A stretch of DNA of 64,000 nucleotides from JAWPMT01 sp965601475 (GTDB taxonomy: Bacteria; Bacteroidota; Bacteroidia; Cytophagales; Cyclobacteriaceae), in the NCBI GenBank assembly GCA_965601475.1, contig OZ271832.1, forward strand, positions 1,984,001-2,048,000, in the 5' to 3' direction. The translations under genes and the position numbers were made by a program. Of the stretch, positions 24,950-35,900 are shown piece after piece (position 1 is the first letter of the stretch; each line of letters starts with the position of its first letter). The notes under the pieces were generated by a model that ran no database searches, was not told where the DNA came from, and saw only the letters and a program-made list of their open reading frames with translations.

Positions 24950-27354
24950 GGTAGATAATTGTATGGGACCCAATAAAATTTACGATCGTTAGATCTGAAA
25001 AATGAATCGCCCTCCCCGCTAATGCTTTGCAGTTGCCTGTATTTCAGACGTATCAAATTCTTGACAGCCCGAAATTCTTGGTCATTCATTTTGGCTAGGT
25101 CAATGAAGTCGTCTAACCGGTACTTAGCTAATAGAGGTGATTGTGTTGGCAGATCAGTCACCAGACTGAGCAGACGTCCAATTGTCTCCCCCTTTAGCTC
25201 CTTTTCAGTTACCCCGTAATTTGTCTTCAGCTCTTCCCTCCATATATCAGCTAGCTGGCTCCGTTGCTTTGAAGCATTTCTATCCTCGCCAATCAACTTC
25301 TGCAACGTCAGTATCAAACCATCCAATTCATCCTGATCCAGAAATAGCACGTATGCAAAAAGCTCATTTTTTAGTATCGAAATCTCGATTGGTAAATAGG
25401 TTTCAAATAAGAATTGATATCTCGTGGCTAGAAGAGTGGCGATTTGACCTTTCGAAAAGCCTGCCTTTATGAGGAAGGCTGCCATTGCCGGTGTCAAAGT
25501 TCCTTCTCCGGAATTAAACTTAACACTATTCATAAAGTCCTCCATCAAGTTTAATAGTGAATCATTGCCGCGATCCAAGTCTTGAATCAAATTTTGTATT
25601 AACTCGGAAGTTTTTTCTGGATCTATTGAAGTCCCTCTGCGTGCATATTGGATTCCACCTAAAATTGGTGCATCATCCAAATCCAACCGGTAAGCAGTTG
25701 ATGCGATTTTTTTCATTGAGGGTTTGTCAGGATACTGCCGAACGTCTTGCAATTCTGTATTGATCTTTGAGAGTGATAGCCTCACCGATTTGTTTATAAG
25801 ATCCCGCATCTGAAAAACAAACTCTTCATGAGCATCCCCTTTTAGGTTGCTCGCTTGAATGGCTAAAATTGAAACCTGATAGTCGAGGCAAATTTGTTTG
25901 AGTTTATCAAGAGCCCGCATTTCCTCCAAGTTCTCGTGACTACCCGTGTCTCCAATGAGAATGATAATGTTTGTCTCGTATTCAGCATTGGTCTTCTCTC
26001 GGAAAAGATCAACTCCCTTACTTAAGCCAGTGTAAACGGCTTCTTTCTGGTCGGCATCATTCAAGTGAAAAGCGCTTATATCAGATATATTCGATAATAT
26101 TTGAGAAGGATTTTTCGAAAGCGGTTTAGCATCAGATAGTTTATCACCTTCACTGAAATCTCTGTAGGCCACAAAACCATACGAAAACTCATTTTCTGTG
26201 CTGGCATTGTCAAGTTTTCTTATGGAATTGGTTACTGCTCGTTTTGTCGCCTGGATATATGGTCCCATGCTCTTGGTCGCATCAATAACGAAGACAATAT
26301 TGATCTTTCTGGATCTACTACGCTGGTCATTGTACATCTTACTTAGGACCGCAAACTCTTCGGATGAAAGCTCAACCTTTTTCGCACTTGAACCGCTAAA
26401 GATTCCACTCACCAGACCGGTTTTTACAATATTTCCATTCTTTTCAAAAATAGGGAACCTCTTCCAGTCGGCGACTTTTCTTTTCGTGTATGGATCAATC
26501 CAAAGTGCGGAGGAGTGAACAATTCTTTGCTCGGCAAAATCAGAAGCTTGAGTGTCAAACTCGAATACTGCCGGTTGAATGTCAAATGACTTACGTTCGC
26601 TAATTGCTGGAGGTTGCCAATTAGGCTCCAACGATTGCCTTTGCCTCCAGAAAATAACAGCATTTTCATCGACCCATCCGTAAACATAATCTTTCGCTTT
26701 ACCCGATGTAATATTTGGTACTTTGGCCAAGAGATATTTTCCATTCTCCTTTTTATAAACATAAAATATTTCAAATAATGGAGAATCACGACCATTTAAT
26801 TCGACGGCGTACGGGTCATTGCGAAAAGCCAACTTTTTGGCTCCTTCATCAAAAAGCCCCATTCCTTCATCAATTTGGATCTTCAGTTTAGCGGGTGTTG
26901 TTATGGTCATGACTTTAATTCTGAAGCCTCGGTCATTGGAGGAAAGACCTTCACTCCACAGGAGCATATCTTTCTTCTTTACCCATCCCAGATCTTTTGG
27001 TTGTGAGGTAAACTCATCTAATATAAAGTTGTAGACTTCCGGGTTGTACTCGGCTACACGGATTTCTTCCTCTCTCTGATCAATTACCCAGCACTTCTGC
27101 ATAAACTCTAATTCGACCCCCGTAGAAGTTCGTATTCCAGTACGATCGACCCACACAACCCATCTTTTAGAGGGTAACAACTTTTCCTTTCTATACTTAC
27201 CGTCCAGTACATCTTCTTTTGGATTTTCATAAACCATAGGTAGTCCAAGTGGTCGCTTTAGTTCTTGACTTGTTGCGCTCAAACAGAGGCAAACAAGTAC
27301 TATCAATATGCTAGCCCCGAGTAATTGTGATGGCTTGAATTTTGTTGTTTCCAT
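24946..27354 (-). CDS. Exported TssR-like protein with intact VWA domain
   Basis: The product has 802 residues with a signal peptide of about 1-30. SH3-like segments lie at about 62-140 (RWVVWVDRTGIRTSTGVELE, then DLGWVKKKDMLLWSEG) and 190-240 (YVYGWVDENAVIFWRQ). A VWA domain spans about 350-530 with MIDAS DATKS (358-362), AYRD (about 398) and IGDTGS (about 473), so it should bind Mg2+/Mn2+. A helical module follows, and the end is FFRSNDRKFYWVPYNYLP. The SH3 plus VWA plus YWxP architecture resembles TssR, the accessory protein of Bacteroidota T6SS subtype iii. No other T6SS gene is nearby. It overlaps the PKD gene by 44 bases. The TssR relationship is from memory and needs a profile search. 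Confidence 0.7.
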   Translation of the reverse strand: METTKFKPSQLLGASILIVLVCLCLSATSQELKRPLGLPMVYENPKEDVLDGKYRKEKLLPSKRWVVWVDRTGIRTSTGVELEFMQKCWVIDQREEEIRVAEYNPEVYNFILDEFTSQPKDLGWVKKKDMLLWSEGLSSNDRGFRIKVMTITTPAKLKIQIDEGMGLFDEGAKKLAFRNDPYAVELNGRDSPLFEIFYVYKKENGKYLLAKVPNITSGKAKDYVYGWVDENAVIFWRQRQSLEPNWQPPAISERKSFDIQPAVFEFDTQASDFAEQRIVHSSALWIDPYTKRKVADWKRFPIFEKNGNIVKTGLVSGIFSGSSAKKVELSSEEFAVLSKMYNDQRSRSRKINIVFVIDATKSMGPYIQATKRAVTNSIRKLDNASTENEFSYGFVAYRDFSEGDKLSDAKPLSKNPSQILSNISDISAFHLNDADQKEAVYTGLSKGVDLFREKTNAEYETNIIILIGDTGSHENLEEMRALDKLKQICLDYQVSILAIQASNLKGDAHEEFVFQMRDLINKSVRLSLSKINTELQDVRQYPDKPSMKKIASTAYRLDLDDAPILGGIQYARRGTSIDPEKTSELIQNLIQDLDRGNDSLLNLMEDFMNSVKFNSGEGTLTPAMAAFLIKAGFSKGQIATLLATRYQFLFETYLPIEISILKNELFAYVLFLDQDELDGLILTLQKLIGEDRNASKQRSQLADIWREELKTNYGVTEKELKGETIGRLLSLVTDLPTQSPLLAKYRLDDFIDLAKMNDQEFRAVKNLIRLKYRQLQSISGEGDSFFRSNDRKFYWVPYNYLP

Positions 27355-28507
27355 TTCTTTGAATATTCGTCACGGTAATAGTTACCTTTTTATCGCTGGC
27401 TTCAATTTGTATTTCTTTTAGAAAATCTTCGAGCCTTGTTTCATTAACCAGTATGTCTATAGACACAACGTCCCGTTCAATGCGCTTTACGATATTTCTT
27501 TTCTTCTGTCGATCAACTCCCTCGTTTGCCAGCACCGTGAAATCAGAAGATAGTTGAGAATCAGAGATGTAAATCATTCTATGAGTGGATCTTCTAGGAT
27601 CCTCTCTTACTTTCCTAGGTATGACAATATCTTCCCTTTCCACGAGGTAATCACTGTCTTCTACTATTTCATATTCATCATTTTCATCCGCTTGAACACT
27701 CAGTTTGTAATATCTGACATAGTTGGTGCCCTCTTTGTCCTCAGTTTGTAGGTAGACGTTGTATTCACCAGGTTCATATTGGAAGTTAGGAATCTCCCTC
27801 TCACTTTGTTTTTCGATAACATCGAGTAATATTCTTGTCTGACTTCCATTGTCAGTGACTACCTTTTCAAAATACCATCGGTAGACTTTTGCTCCAGGGG
27901 GAATATTGAAAAAGTTTGGTTCCTCTCCAGCGAACAATAGCTGGCTGCTTTCGAAGTTTTTACTGGCATCGTTGATGGCTATGTCCAGTTCTGCCCTTAA
28001 TGGATCGAAGAACCGGGTGGCTGTTCTATGCGTAAGTGTAACCTTAAAAGTTCCTGGGTATTTGAAAATATGCGAGGAGCTATCAACTTCGTCCGTTCCA
28101 TCGCCATAGTTCCAAATCCAGTCATCGTTGATGTCTTCTCGCACATGCCGGGCTTTGAAATGTATGAGAACATTGGATAATTTATCTCCTTTCTGAACAA
28201 TTATCTCGACACGTGGATTTATATAGTTCATAACCCATTGAGCATTAGGAGCCATGTTCACTAGAAAGATTACCCCTCCTAGAATTGCAAGAATGACTTT
28301 TATTACTCTTCGTAAAGAGTTAGAACGCATACCGAGTTTGATCAATAGCCAGTTGGCATAATTATCTACACGACGCCAAGGACTCAAAGCTTGCTCTTCG
28401 TCTTCACCTTCTTCCATAGCAGACTCTTGCACTAATCGCTCTTTTGCGATAGCCTCCTGACGCAACTCCCTTTCAGGTTTGGTGGGTTCATTTACATCTT
28501 CGACCAT
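27311..28507 (-). CDS. Inner-membrane anchored PKD-domain protein
   Basis: The product has 398 residues: an acidic cytoplasmic N-terminus (about 1-65), one TM (RRVIKVILAILGGVIFLVN, about 66-84), then a periplasmic part with a PKD-type Ig fold (about 100-175: WIWNYGDGTDEVDSSSHIFK, then YPGTFKVTLTHR). A second beta-sandwich (about 185-275, YRWYFEKV to VRYYKLSV) and a C-terminal alpha/beta region follow. PKD domains mediate protein or glycan contacts. It may link the cytoplasmic MoxR/VWA pair to periplasmic or outer-membrane components. It overlaps the preceding gene by 16 bases. Confidence 0.75.
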   Translation of the reverse strand: MVEDVNEPTKPERELRQEAIAKERLVQESAMEEGEDEEQALSPWRRVDNYANWLLIKLGMRSNSLRRVIKVILAILGGVIFLVNMAPNAQWVMNYINPRVEIIVQKGDKLSNVLIHFKARHVREDINDDWIWNYGDGTDEVDSSSHIFKYPGTFKVTLTHRTATRFFDPLRAELDIAINDASKNFESSQLLFAGEEPNFFNIPPGAKVYRWYFEKVVTDNGSQTRILLDVIEKQSEREIPNFQYEPGEYNVYLQTEDKEGTNYVRYYKLSVQADENDEYEIVEDSDYLVEREDIVIPRKVREDPRRSTHRMIYISDSQLSSDFTVLANEGVDRQKKRNIVKRIERDVVSIDILVNETRLEDFLKEIQIEASDKKVTITVTNIQRNGNNKIQAITITRG

Positions 28508-29949
28508 GTTAACTCCCTTTCTTTAATTTTGAATTTTCTTCGAAATATAAAATTAACTGACAGTGAGCGGAATTTAAGCTGATCCAACCATTGTCCTACA
28601 CCATCATAACTCTTATAATCCTGAGACGGCAAATGATCTAAATCTTGCGAAGCTAGATTGAGTAATCCCAAATTGAAATCCAGAGATATGTACAGATGCC
28701 AAGGGCTTACGATAGGAAAGCTGATGCCTCCAGAAAAGACTAGTTCCGTATCAAAATCCCTAAAATCATAATTTCCATGAAATTGTGTAGTGCTATCTCT
28801 TAGCAATCCCAGCTCTGGAACATCTTGAGAAATGAATGCATTACCAAATTGAGGATATAGAGCCGAATGATCAATTAGACCATTTCTTTTTGTGAATTGA
28901 CTATTGAACAAATAGTTAAAGTTTGCCCCTATGTGTGAGAAAACATTTAGTCTCTGGAACAAAGGGATAGAATAAATTTCTCTCTCCAACCTTAGCCGTA
29001 GAGGAAACTTTAAAAAATTGAATTGAACCCTTTCGTCAAGATCTGTAATTACAACAGTATGAATGAAAAAATCGTCGGAGGAATCCGAGTCGGAAAACGC
29101 ACTTTGGACTTCCGCAGCCCTTATATGGTATCTTCCAAGCTCATATCTAAGTCCAATACTCATGGAGAGTTCTCTTCCCTCTAGTTGCTTCAGCTTTCTG
29201 ATGATACTTCCACCAAAGCCGGCGATGAAGTCGTTTTGAAATCTAAGTTGTATAGGATTCTCATTATTATCAAATAGGCCGTATACTAAATCACTGTCAA
29301 TCTCTCCAGCTCTCATCCCCAAACCTTCAGCTTTTACAATTGGCAATGAAGCGAAAGTGCCTAATTCATAAGACCATTTTACTTGGAGGTCTTTTACTTT
29401 CTTTTCAATTCTAATTTTGCTGTCAAGCAATCGAATGGAATTAATTCTAAGATTTACTATTTCATATCTTGCCGTATCAAAAACCATTTCTAGTTGTAGC
29501 TCTTGCTCATCCTTCAAGGTATTTTCGTCACTCCGAAGGGCTCTCACCTGCTGAGTGAGTCCAAGATAAAATTTGCGGTCACTTAATCGTATGTTACTCC
29601 ATGTGACATTGTCATAATTCAACTCAAGTATCTGAAATAGCTCCATACCATCACGATAGGTCGAAGCTGAAGTCTCCAAAAACTCGTTAATGCCCCTCCC
29701 GACGAATTTTGCATGATTCTTTCTGATTTCAGGATTTAAATAATCCTCTACATAAGCAGAATCCGTGAAGAGATCCTTGAACCGCTCAAAATTGATTTCT
29801 GTATCTAGAAAGCCATATTGTTCGTATTGAAATAGGCAATCATCCAACTCATCGTAGAAGCTCTTTCTTAGTCTGATGTCATCCCATAGGTTTTGACTCT
29901 GAGAGATGAATACATTGATTGTGAAAAGTATGGATGTCAAATACCTCAT
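28492..29949 (-). CDS. Probable outer-membrane protein of unknown family
   Basis: The product has 485 residues with a signal peptide (MRYLTSILFTINVFISQSQ). The N-terminal part (about 20-165) is helical and acidic. From about 170 on, alternating beta strands with aromatic termini (FLKFPLRLRLERE, LNVFSHIGANFNYLF, WHLYISLDFNLGLLNLAS, SLSVNFIFRRKFKI) suggest an eight- to ten-strand barrel. I do not recognise the family. It overlaps the giant gene by ATGA, so its product may be the outer-membrane anchor or receptor for the giant secreted protein, in the way PorP/SprF-like barrels partner T9SS adhesins. Confidence 0.55.
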   Translation of the reverse strand: MRYLTSILFTINVFISQSQNLWDDIRLRKSFYDELDDCLFQYEQYGFLDTEINFERFKDLFTDSAYVEDYLNPEIRKNHAKFVGRGINEFLETSASTYRDGMELFQILELNYDNVTWSNIRLSDRKFYLGLTQQVRALRSDENTLKDEQELQLEMVFDTARYEIVNLRINSIRLLDSKIRIEKKVKDLQVKWSYELGTFASLPIVKAEGLGMRAGEIDSDLVYGLFDNNENPIQLRFQNDFIAGFGGSIIRKLKQLEGRELSMSIGLRYELGRYHIRAAEVQSAFSDSDSSDDFFIHTVVITDLDERVQFNFLKFPLRLRLEREIYSIPLFQRLNVFSHIGANFNYLFNSQFTKRNGLIDHSALYPQFGNAFISQDVPELGLLRDSTTQFHGNYDFRDFDTELVFSGGISFPIVSPWHLYISLDFNLGLLNLASQDLDHLPSQDYKSYDGVGQWLDQLKFRSLSVNFIFRRKFKIKERELTWSKM

Positions 29950-32900
29950 TGGACAAAAATCTTTTCGCTAATCACTTCATTTTCTGACATGACGGTTATG
30001 AAGTAAATACCAGTCCGACGATTTCCTGGCAGTGTAACGAAGTGATTGAATGTAGATTGGTCGTTTTCCAATATCTCTGAGTACATGATCTCCCCATTGA
30101 TACTCACAATTGATATTTGAATTGTTCCTTGATCAGCATTTTCCCAGATTAGGTCAAACTCTCCGATATTAGGGTTTGGCCTGATTGTGAAGTCCAGAGA
30201 CCTTAGAATAGGCGGTTGGGTAGCATTTGCAAAGCTATCTACAGCGCAGATTGTACAACAACTTATTTCTTGAATTTCGTAACACATTTCCAACGAGAAG
30301 GAATCAACTCCAAAATCCGGAACGTTTGCCAGATACAATGCCTGGTTCACTTCGCCGTTCAACATTTCTCCATTTTTATACCACTGATATGTAACAAGTG
30401 AGTCCTGAAATTCCGCGATGATTAGTTGACCAACTTTCAGGAAAAAATTAGTTCTTGGGGGAGAATTTAGAGCTGATATTGTGATTGTGTCCGAAACGGC
30501 TGGCAAACCAAATCCCTCTTGACTTGAGACCATGAACCTAAATTCGTAATCGGATATCGACTCTTCTATCGAGGTGAATTCTAGGATGGGTGTATTCTCT
30601 CCAGTCACTACGAAACCAAGATCTCCGACCGGCTCAAATTCTGATGCATTATTCATTAGTCGACCTTGCCATTGAAAACTGGCTTTGATATTTGCAGCTC
30701 CCTTGGCGAAGATTTCTAGTGGTAGTCCAGTGCAACCTGATGAGTCTACAGGCTGTTGAGTTATGAAGGGCCAGCTATAAATTGCTAGTCTTCCCTGACT
30801 ATAGCCTAGTGAGTAGTTTTGGGCAGACAACCCTACGGCAGTGTAGAGGACTGTGTCACTTCGATCTATGGCATAGTCGCCAGGATCCGGAACAATGGTA
30901 GCCTGTCCTGAAATTACATCTCCATCTTCATTATTTTTGAATCCTATATAATTTCTTATATTAGCCAAAATTGTATCAGGCTGATCAGTATATCCAATTG
31001 CCATGGTATCCAGAATTACGCTTAGTGGGGCCTTGATGATGGTCAACATCCCATCGATATAGTTAAAATCATAGTTATTGTCAGTACCACCACTTGCGGT
31101 GATCGGATAGTCTCCAACATCGGAAGTAACTATGGCGGCGGTGCTCGCCGTAGGGTCTGCATCGATCTCAGTGGAAGTCTCACCATTCTTGAAATCACTG
31201 GCATCATAAGAAATCGTAAAACTCGGATTGCCATCCCCATATTCCCGGGTCTTATCATCTGCTGTTACATCAACTGTTGCCTTGTTGATCGTCAACGTCC
31301 CTGAGGTAAAATTGAAATCATAGTTCACATCTAATCCACCACTCAATGAAATGGTATAGTCCCCTACACCCGATGTGGCCGTTGCTGTGGTACTCCCCAT
31401 AGGATCAGTGTCGATCACCGAAGAAGTCTCCCCGTTCTTAAAATCAGTCCCATCATAGGTGATCGTAAATGCGGGATCCGAATCACCATAATCCCTACTC
31501 TGATCATCTGCCGTCACATCAACCGTCGCTTTGTTGATCGTCAGCGTCCCTGAGGTAAAACTGAAATCATAATTGGTGTCCGAACCACCACTTGCGGTAA
31601 TCGCATAGTCTCCAACATCGGAAGTAACTATGGCGGCTGTACTGGCCGTAGGATCGGTATCGATCTCAGCGGAAGTCTCACCATTCTTGAAGTCTCCAGC
31701 TTCATAGGTGATCGTAAAACTCGGATTTAAATCCCCATACTCTCTCGACTTATCATCTGCCGTCACGCCTACAGTAGCCTTAGTAATGGTCAGCGTCCCA
31801 TCGATGTAGTTGAAATCATAGTTATTGTCCGTACCACCACTCACACTAATCGCATAGTCACCAGCGTCCGTCGTAGCGACTGAACCATTGCTCGCCGTAG
31901 GGTCTGCATCGATCTCAGTGGAAGTCTCACCATTCTTGAAGTCACTGGCATCATAGGAAATCGTAAAACTCGGATTGCCATCCCCATATTCCCGGGTCTT
32001 ATCATCTGCTGTTACATCAACTGTTGCCTTGTTGATCGTCAACGTCCCTGAAGTAAAATTGAAATCATAGTTCACATCTAATCCACCACTCAATGAAATG
32101 GTATAGTCCCCAATACCCGATGTGGCCGTTGCTGTGGTACTCCCCATAGGATCAGTGTCGATCACCGAAGAAGTCTCCCCGTTCTTAAAATCGGTCCCAT
32201 CATAGGTGATCGTAAATGTGGGATCCGAATCACCATAATCCCTACTCTGATCATCTGCCGTCACATCAACCGTCGCTTTGTTGATCGTCAGCGTCCCTGA
32301 GGTAAAACTGAAATCATAATTGGTGTCCGAACCACCACTTGCGGTAATCGCATAGTCTCCAACATCGGAAGTAACTATGGTGGCTGTACTGGCCGTAGGA
32401 TCGGTATCGATCTCAGCGGAAGTCTCACCATTCTTGAAGTCTCCAGCTTCATAGGTGATCGTAAAACTCGGATTTAAATCCCCATACTCTCTCGACTTAT
32501 CATCTGCCGTCACGCCTACAGTAGCCTTAGTAATGGTCAGCGTCCCATCGATGTAGTTGAAATCATAGTTATTGTCCGTACCACCACTCACACTAATCGC
32601 ATAGTCACCAGCGTCCGTCGTAGCGACTGAACCATTGCTCGCCGTAGGGTCTGCATCGATCTCAGTGGAAGTCTCACCATTCTTGAAGTCACTGGCATCA
32701 TAGGAAATCGTAAAACTCGGATTGCCATCCCCATATTCCCGGGTCTTATCATCTGCTGTTACATCAACTGTTGCCTTGTTGATCGTCAACGTCCCTGAAG
32801 TAAAATTGAAATCATAGTTCACATCTAATCCACCACTCAATGAAATGGTATAGTCCCCAATACCCGATGTGGCCGTTGCTGTGGTACTCCCCATAGGATC

Positions 32901-35900
32901 AGTGTCGATCACCGAAGAAGTCTCCCCGTTCTTAAAATCGGTCCCATCATAGGTGATCGTAAATGTGGGATCCGAATCACCATAATCCCTACTCTGATCA
33001 TCTGCCGTCACATCAACCGTCGCTTTGTTGATCGTCAGCGTCCCTGAGGTAAAACTGAAATCATAATTGGTGTCCGAACCACCATTTGCGGTAATCGCAT
33101 AGTCTCCAACATCGGAAGTAACTATGGCGGCTGTACTGGCCGTAGGATCGGTATCGATCTCAGCGGAAGTCTCACCATTCTTGAAGTCTCCAGCTTCATA
33201 GGTGATCGTAAAACTCGGATTTAAATCCCCATACTCTCTCGACTTATCATCTGCCGTCACGCCTACAGTAGCCTTAGTAATGGTCAGCGTCCCATCGATG
33301 TAGTTGAAATCATAGTTATTGTCCGTACCACCACTCACACTAATCGCATAGTCACCAGCGTCCGTCGTAGCGACTGAACCATTGCTCGCCGTAGGGTCTG
33401 CATCGATCTCAGTGGAAGTCTCACCATTCTTGAAGTCACTGGCATCATAGGAAATCGTAAAACTCGGATTGCCATCCCCATATTCCCGGGTCTTATCATC
33501 TGCTGTTACATCAACTGTTGCCTTGTTGATCGTCAGCGTCCCTGAGGTAAAACTGAAATCATAATTGGTGTCCGAACCACCACTTGCGGTAATCGCATAG
33601 TCTCCAATACCCGATGTGGCCGTTGCTGTGGTACTCCCCGTAGGATCAGTGTCGATCACCGAAGAAGTCTCCCCGTTCTTAAAATCGGTCCCATCATAGG
33701 TGATCGTAAATGTGGGATCCGAATCACCATAATCCCTACTCTGATCATCTGCCGTCACATCAACCGTCGCTTTGTTGATCGTCAGCGTCCCTGAGGTAAA
33801 ACTGAAATCATAATTGGTGTCCGAACCACCACTTGCGGTAATCGCATAGTCTCCAACATCGGAAGTAACTATGGCGGCTGTACTGGCCGTAGGATCGGTA
33901 TCGATCTCAGCGGAAGTCTCACCATTCTTGAAGTCTCCAGCTTCATAGGTGATCGTAAAACTCGGATTTAAATCCCCATACTCTCTCGACTTATCATCTG
34001 CCGTCACGCCTACAGTAGCCTTAGTAATGGTCAGCGTCCCATCGATGTAGTTGAAATCATAGTTATTGTCCGTACCACCACTCACACTAATCGCATAGTC
34101 ACCAGCGTCCGTCGTAGCGACTGAACCATTGCTCGCCGTAGGGTCTGCATCGATCTCAGTGGAAGTCTCACCATTCTTGAAGTCACTGGCGTCATAAGAA
34201 ATCGTAAAACTCGGATTGCCATCCCCATATTCCCGGGTCTTATCATCTGCTGTTACATCAACTGTTGCCTTGTTGATCGTCAGCGTCCCTGAGGTAAAAC
34301 TGAAATCATAATTGGTGTCCGAACCACCACTTGCGGTAATCGCATAGTCTCCAACATCGGAAGTAACTATGGCGGCTGTACTGGCCGTAGGATCGGTATC
34401 GATCTCAGCGGAAGTCTCACCATTCTTGAAGTCTCCAGCTTCGTAGGTGATCGTAAAACTCGGATTTAAATCCCCATACTCTCTCGACTTATCATCTGCC
34501 GTCACGCCTACAGTAGCCTTAGTAATGGTCAGCGTCCCATCGATGTAGTTGAAATCATAGTTATTGTCCGTACCACCACTTGCGGTGATCGGATAGTCTC
34601 CAACATCGGAAGTAACTATGGCGGCTGTACTGGCCGTAGGGTCTGCATCGATCTCAGTGGAAGTCTCACCATTCTTGAAGTCACTGGCATCGTAGCTGAT
34701 CGTAAAACTCGGATTAGTATCCCCATATTCTCGGGACTTATCATCTGCTGTTACATCAACTGTTGCCTTGTTGATCGTCAACGTCCCTGAAGTAAAATTG
34801 AAATCATAATTGGTGTCTGAACCACCGCTTGAGGTAATCGGATAGTCTCCAACATCTGAAGTAACTGTGGCGGTTGTACTAGCAGTAGGATCAGTGTCTA
34901 TCTCCGCAGAAGTCTCCCCGTTCTTAAAATCCGTCCCATCATAGGTGATCGTAAATGTGGGGTCCGAATCACCATAATCCCTACTCTGATCATCTGCCGT
35001 CACATCAACCGTCGCTTTATTGATCGTCAGCGTCCCTGAGGTAAAACTGAAATCATAATTGGTGTCCAAACCACCACTTACGGTAATCCCATAGTCTCCA
35101 ACATCGGAAGTAACTGTGGCGGTTGTACTGGCCGTAGGATCGGTATCGATCTCAGTGGAAGTCTCACCATTCTTGAAGTCTCCAGCTTCATAGGTGATCG
35201 TAAAACTCGGATTCAAATCCCCATACTCTCTCGACTTATCATCTGCCGTCACGCCTACAGTAGCCTTAGTAATGGTCAGCGTCCCATCGATGTAGTTGAA
35301 ATCATAGTTATTGTCCGTACCACCACTCACACTAATCGCATAGTCACCAGCGTCCGTCGTAGCGACTGAACCATTGCTCGCCGTAGGGTCTGCATCGATC
35401 TCAGTGGAAGTCTCACCATTCTTGAAGTCACTGGCATCATAGGAAATCGTAAAACTCGGATTGCCATCCCCATATTCCCGGGTCTTATCATCTGCTGTTA
35501 CATCAACTGTTGCCTTGTTGATCGTCAACGTCCCTGAAGTAAAATTGAAATCATAGTTCACATCTAATCCACCACTCAATGAAATGGTATAGTCCCCAAT
35601 ACCCGATGTGGCCGTTGCTGTGGTACTCCCCATAGGATCAGTGTCGATCACCGAAGAAGTCTCCCCGTTCTTAAAATCGGTCCCATCATAGGTGATCGTA
35701 AATGTGGGATCCGAATCACCATAATCCCTACTCTGATCATCTGCCGTCACATCAACCGTCGCTTTGTTGATCGTCAGCGTCCCTGAGGTAAAACTGAAAT
35801 CATAATTGGTGTCCGAACCACCACTTGCGGTAATCGCATAGTCTCCAACATCGGAAGTAACTATGGCGGCTGTACTGGCCGTAGGATCGGTATCGATCTC

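Noticed and set aside
13200..28507. A type VI secretion system
   Set aside because: Only TssR-like modules are present. No TssB/C sheath, Hcp, VgrG, TssK, ClpV or baseplate gene is found in the window.
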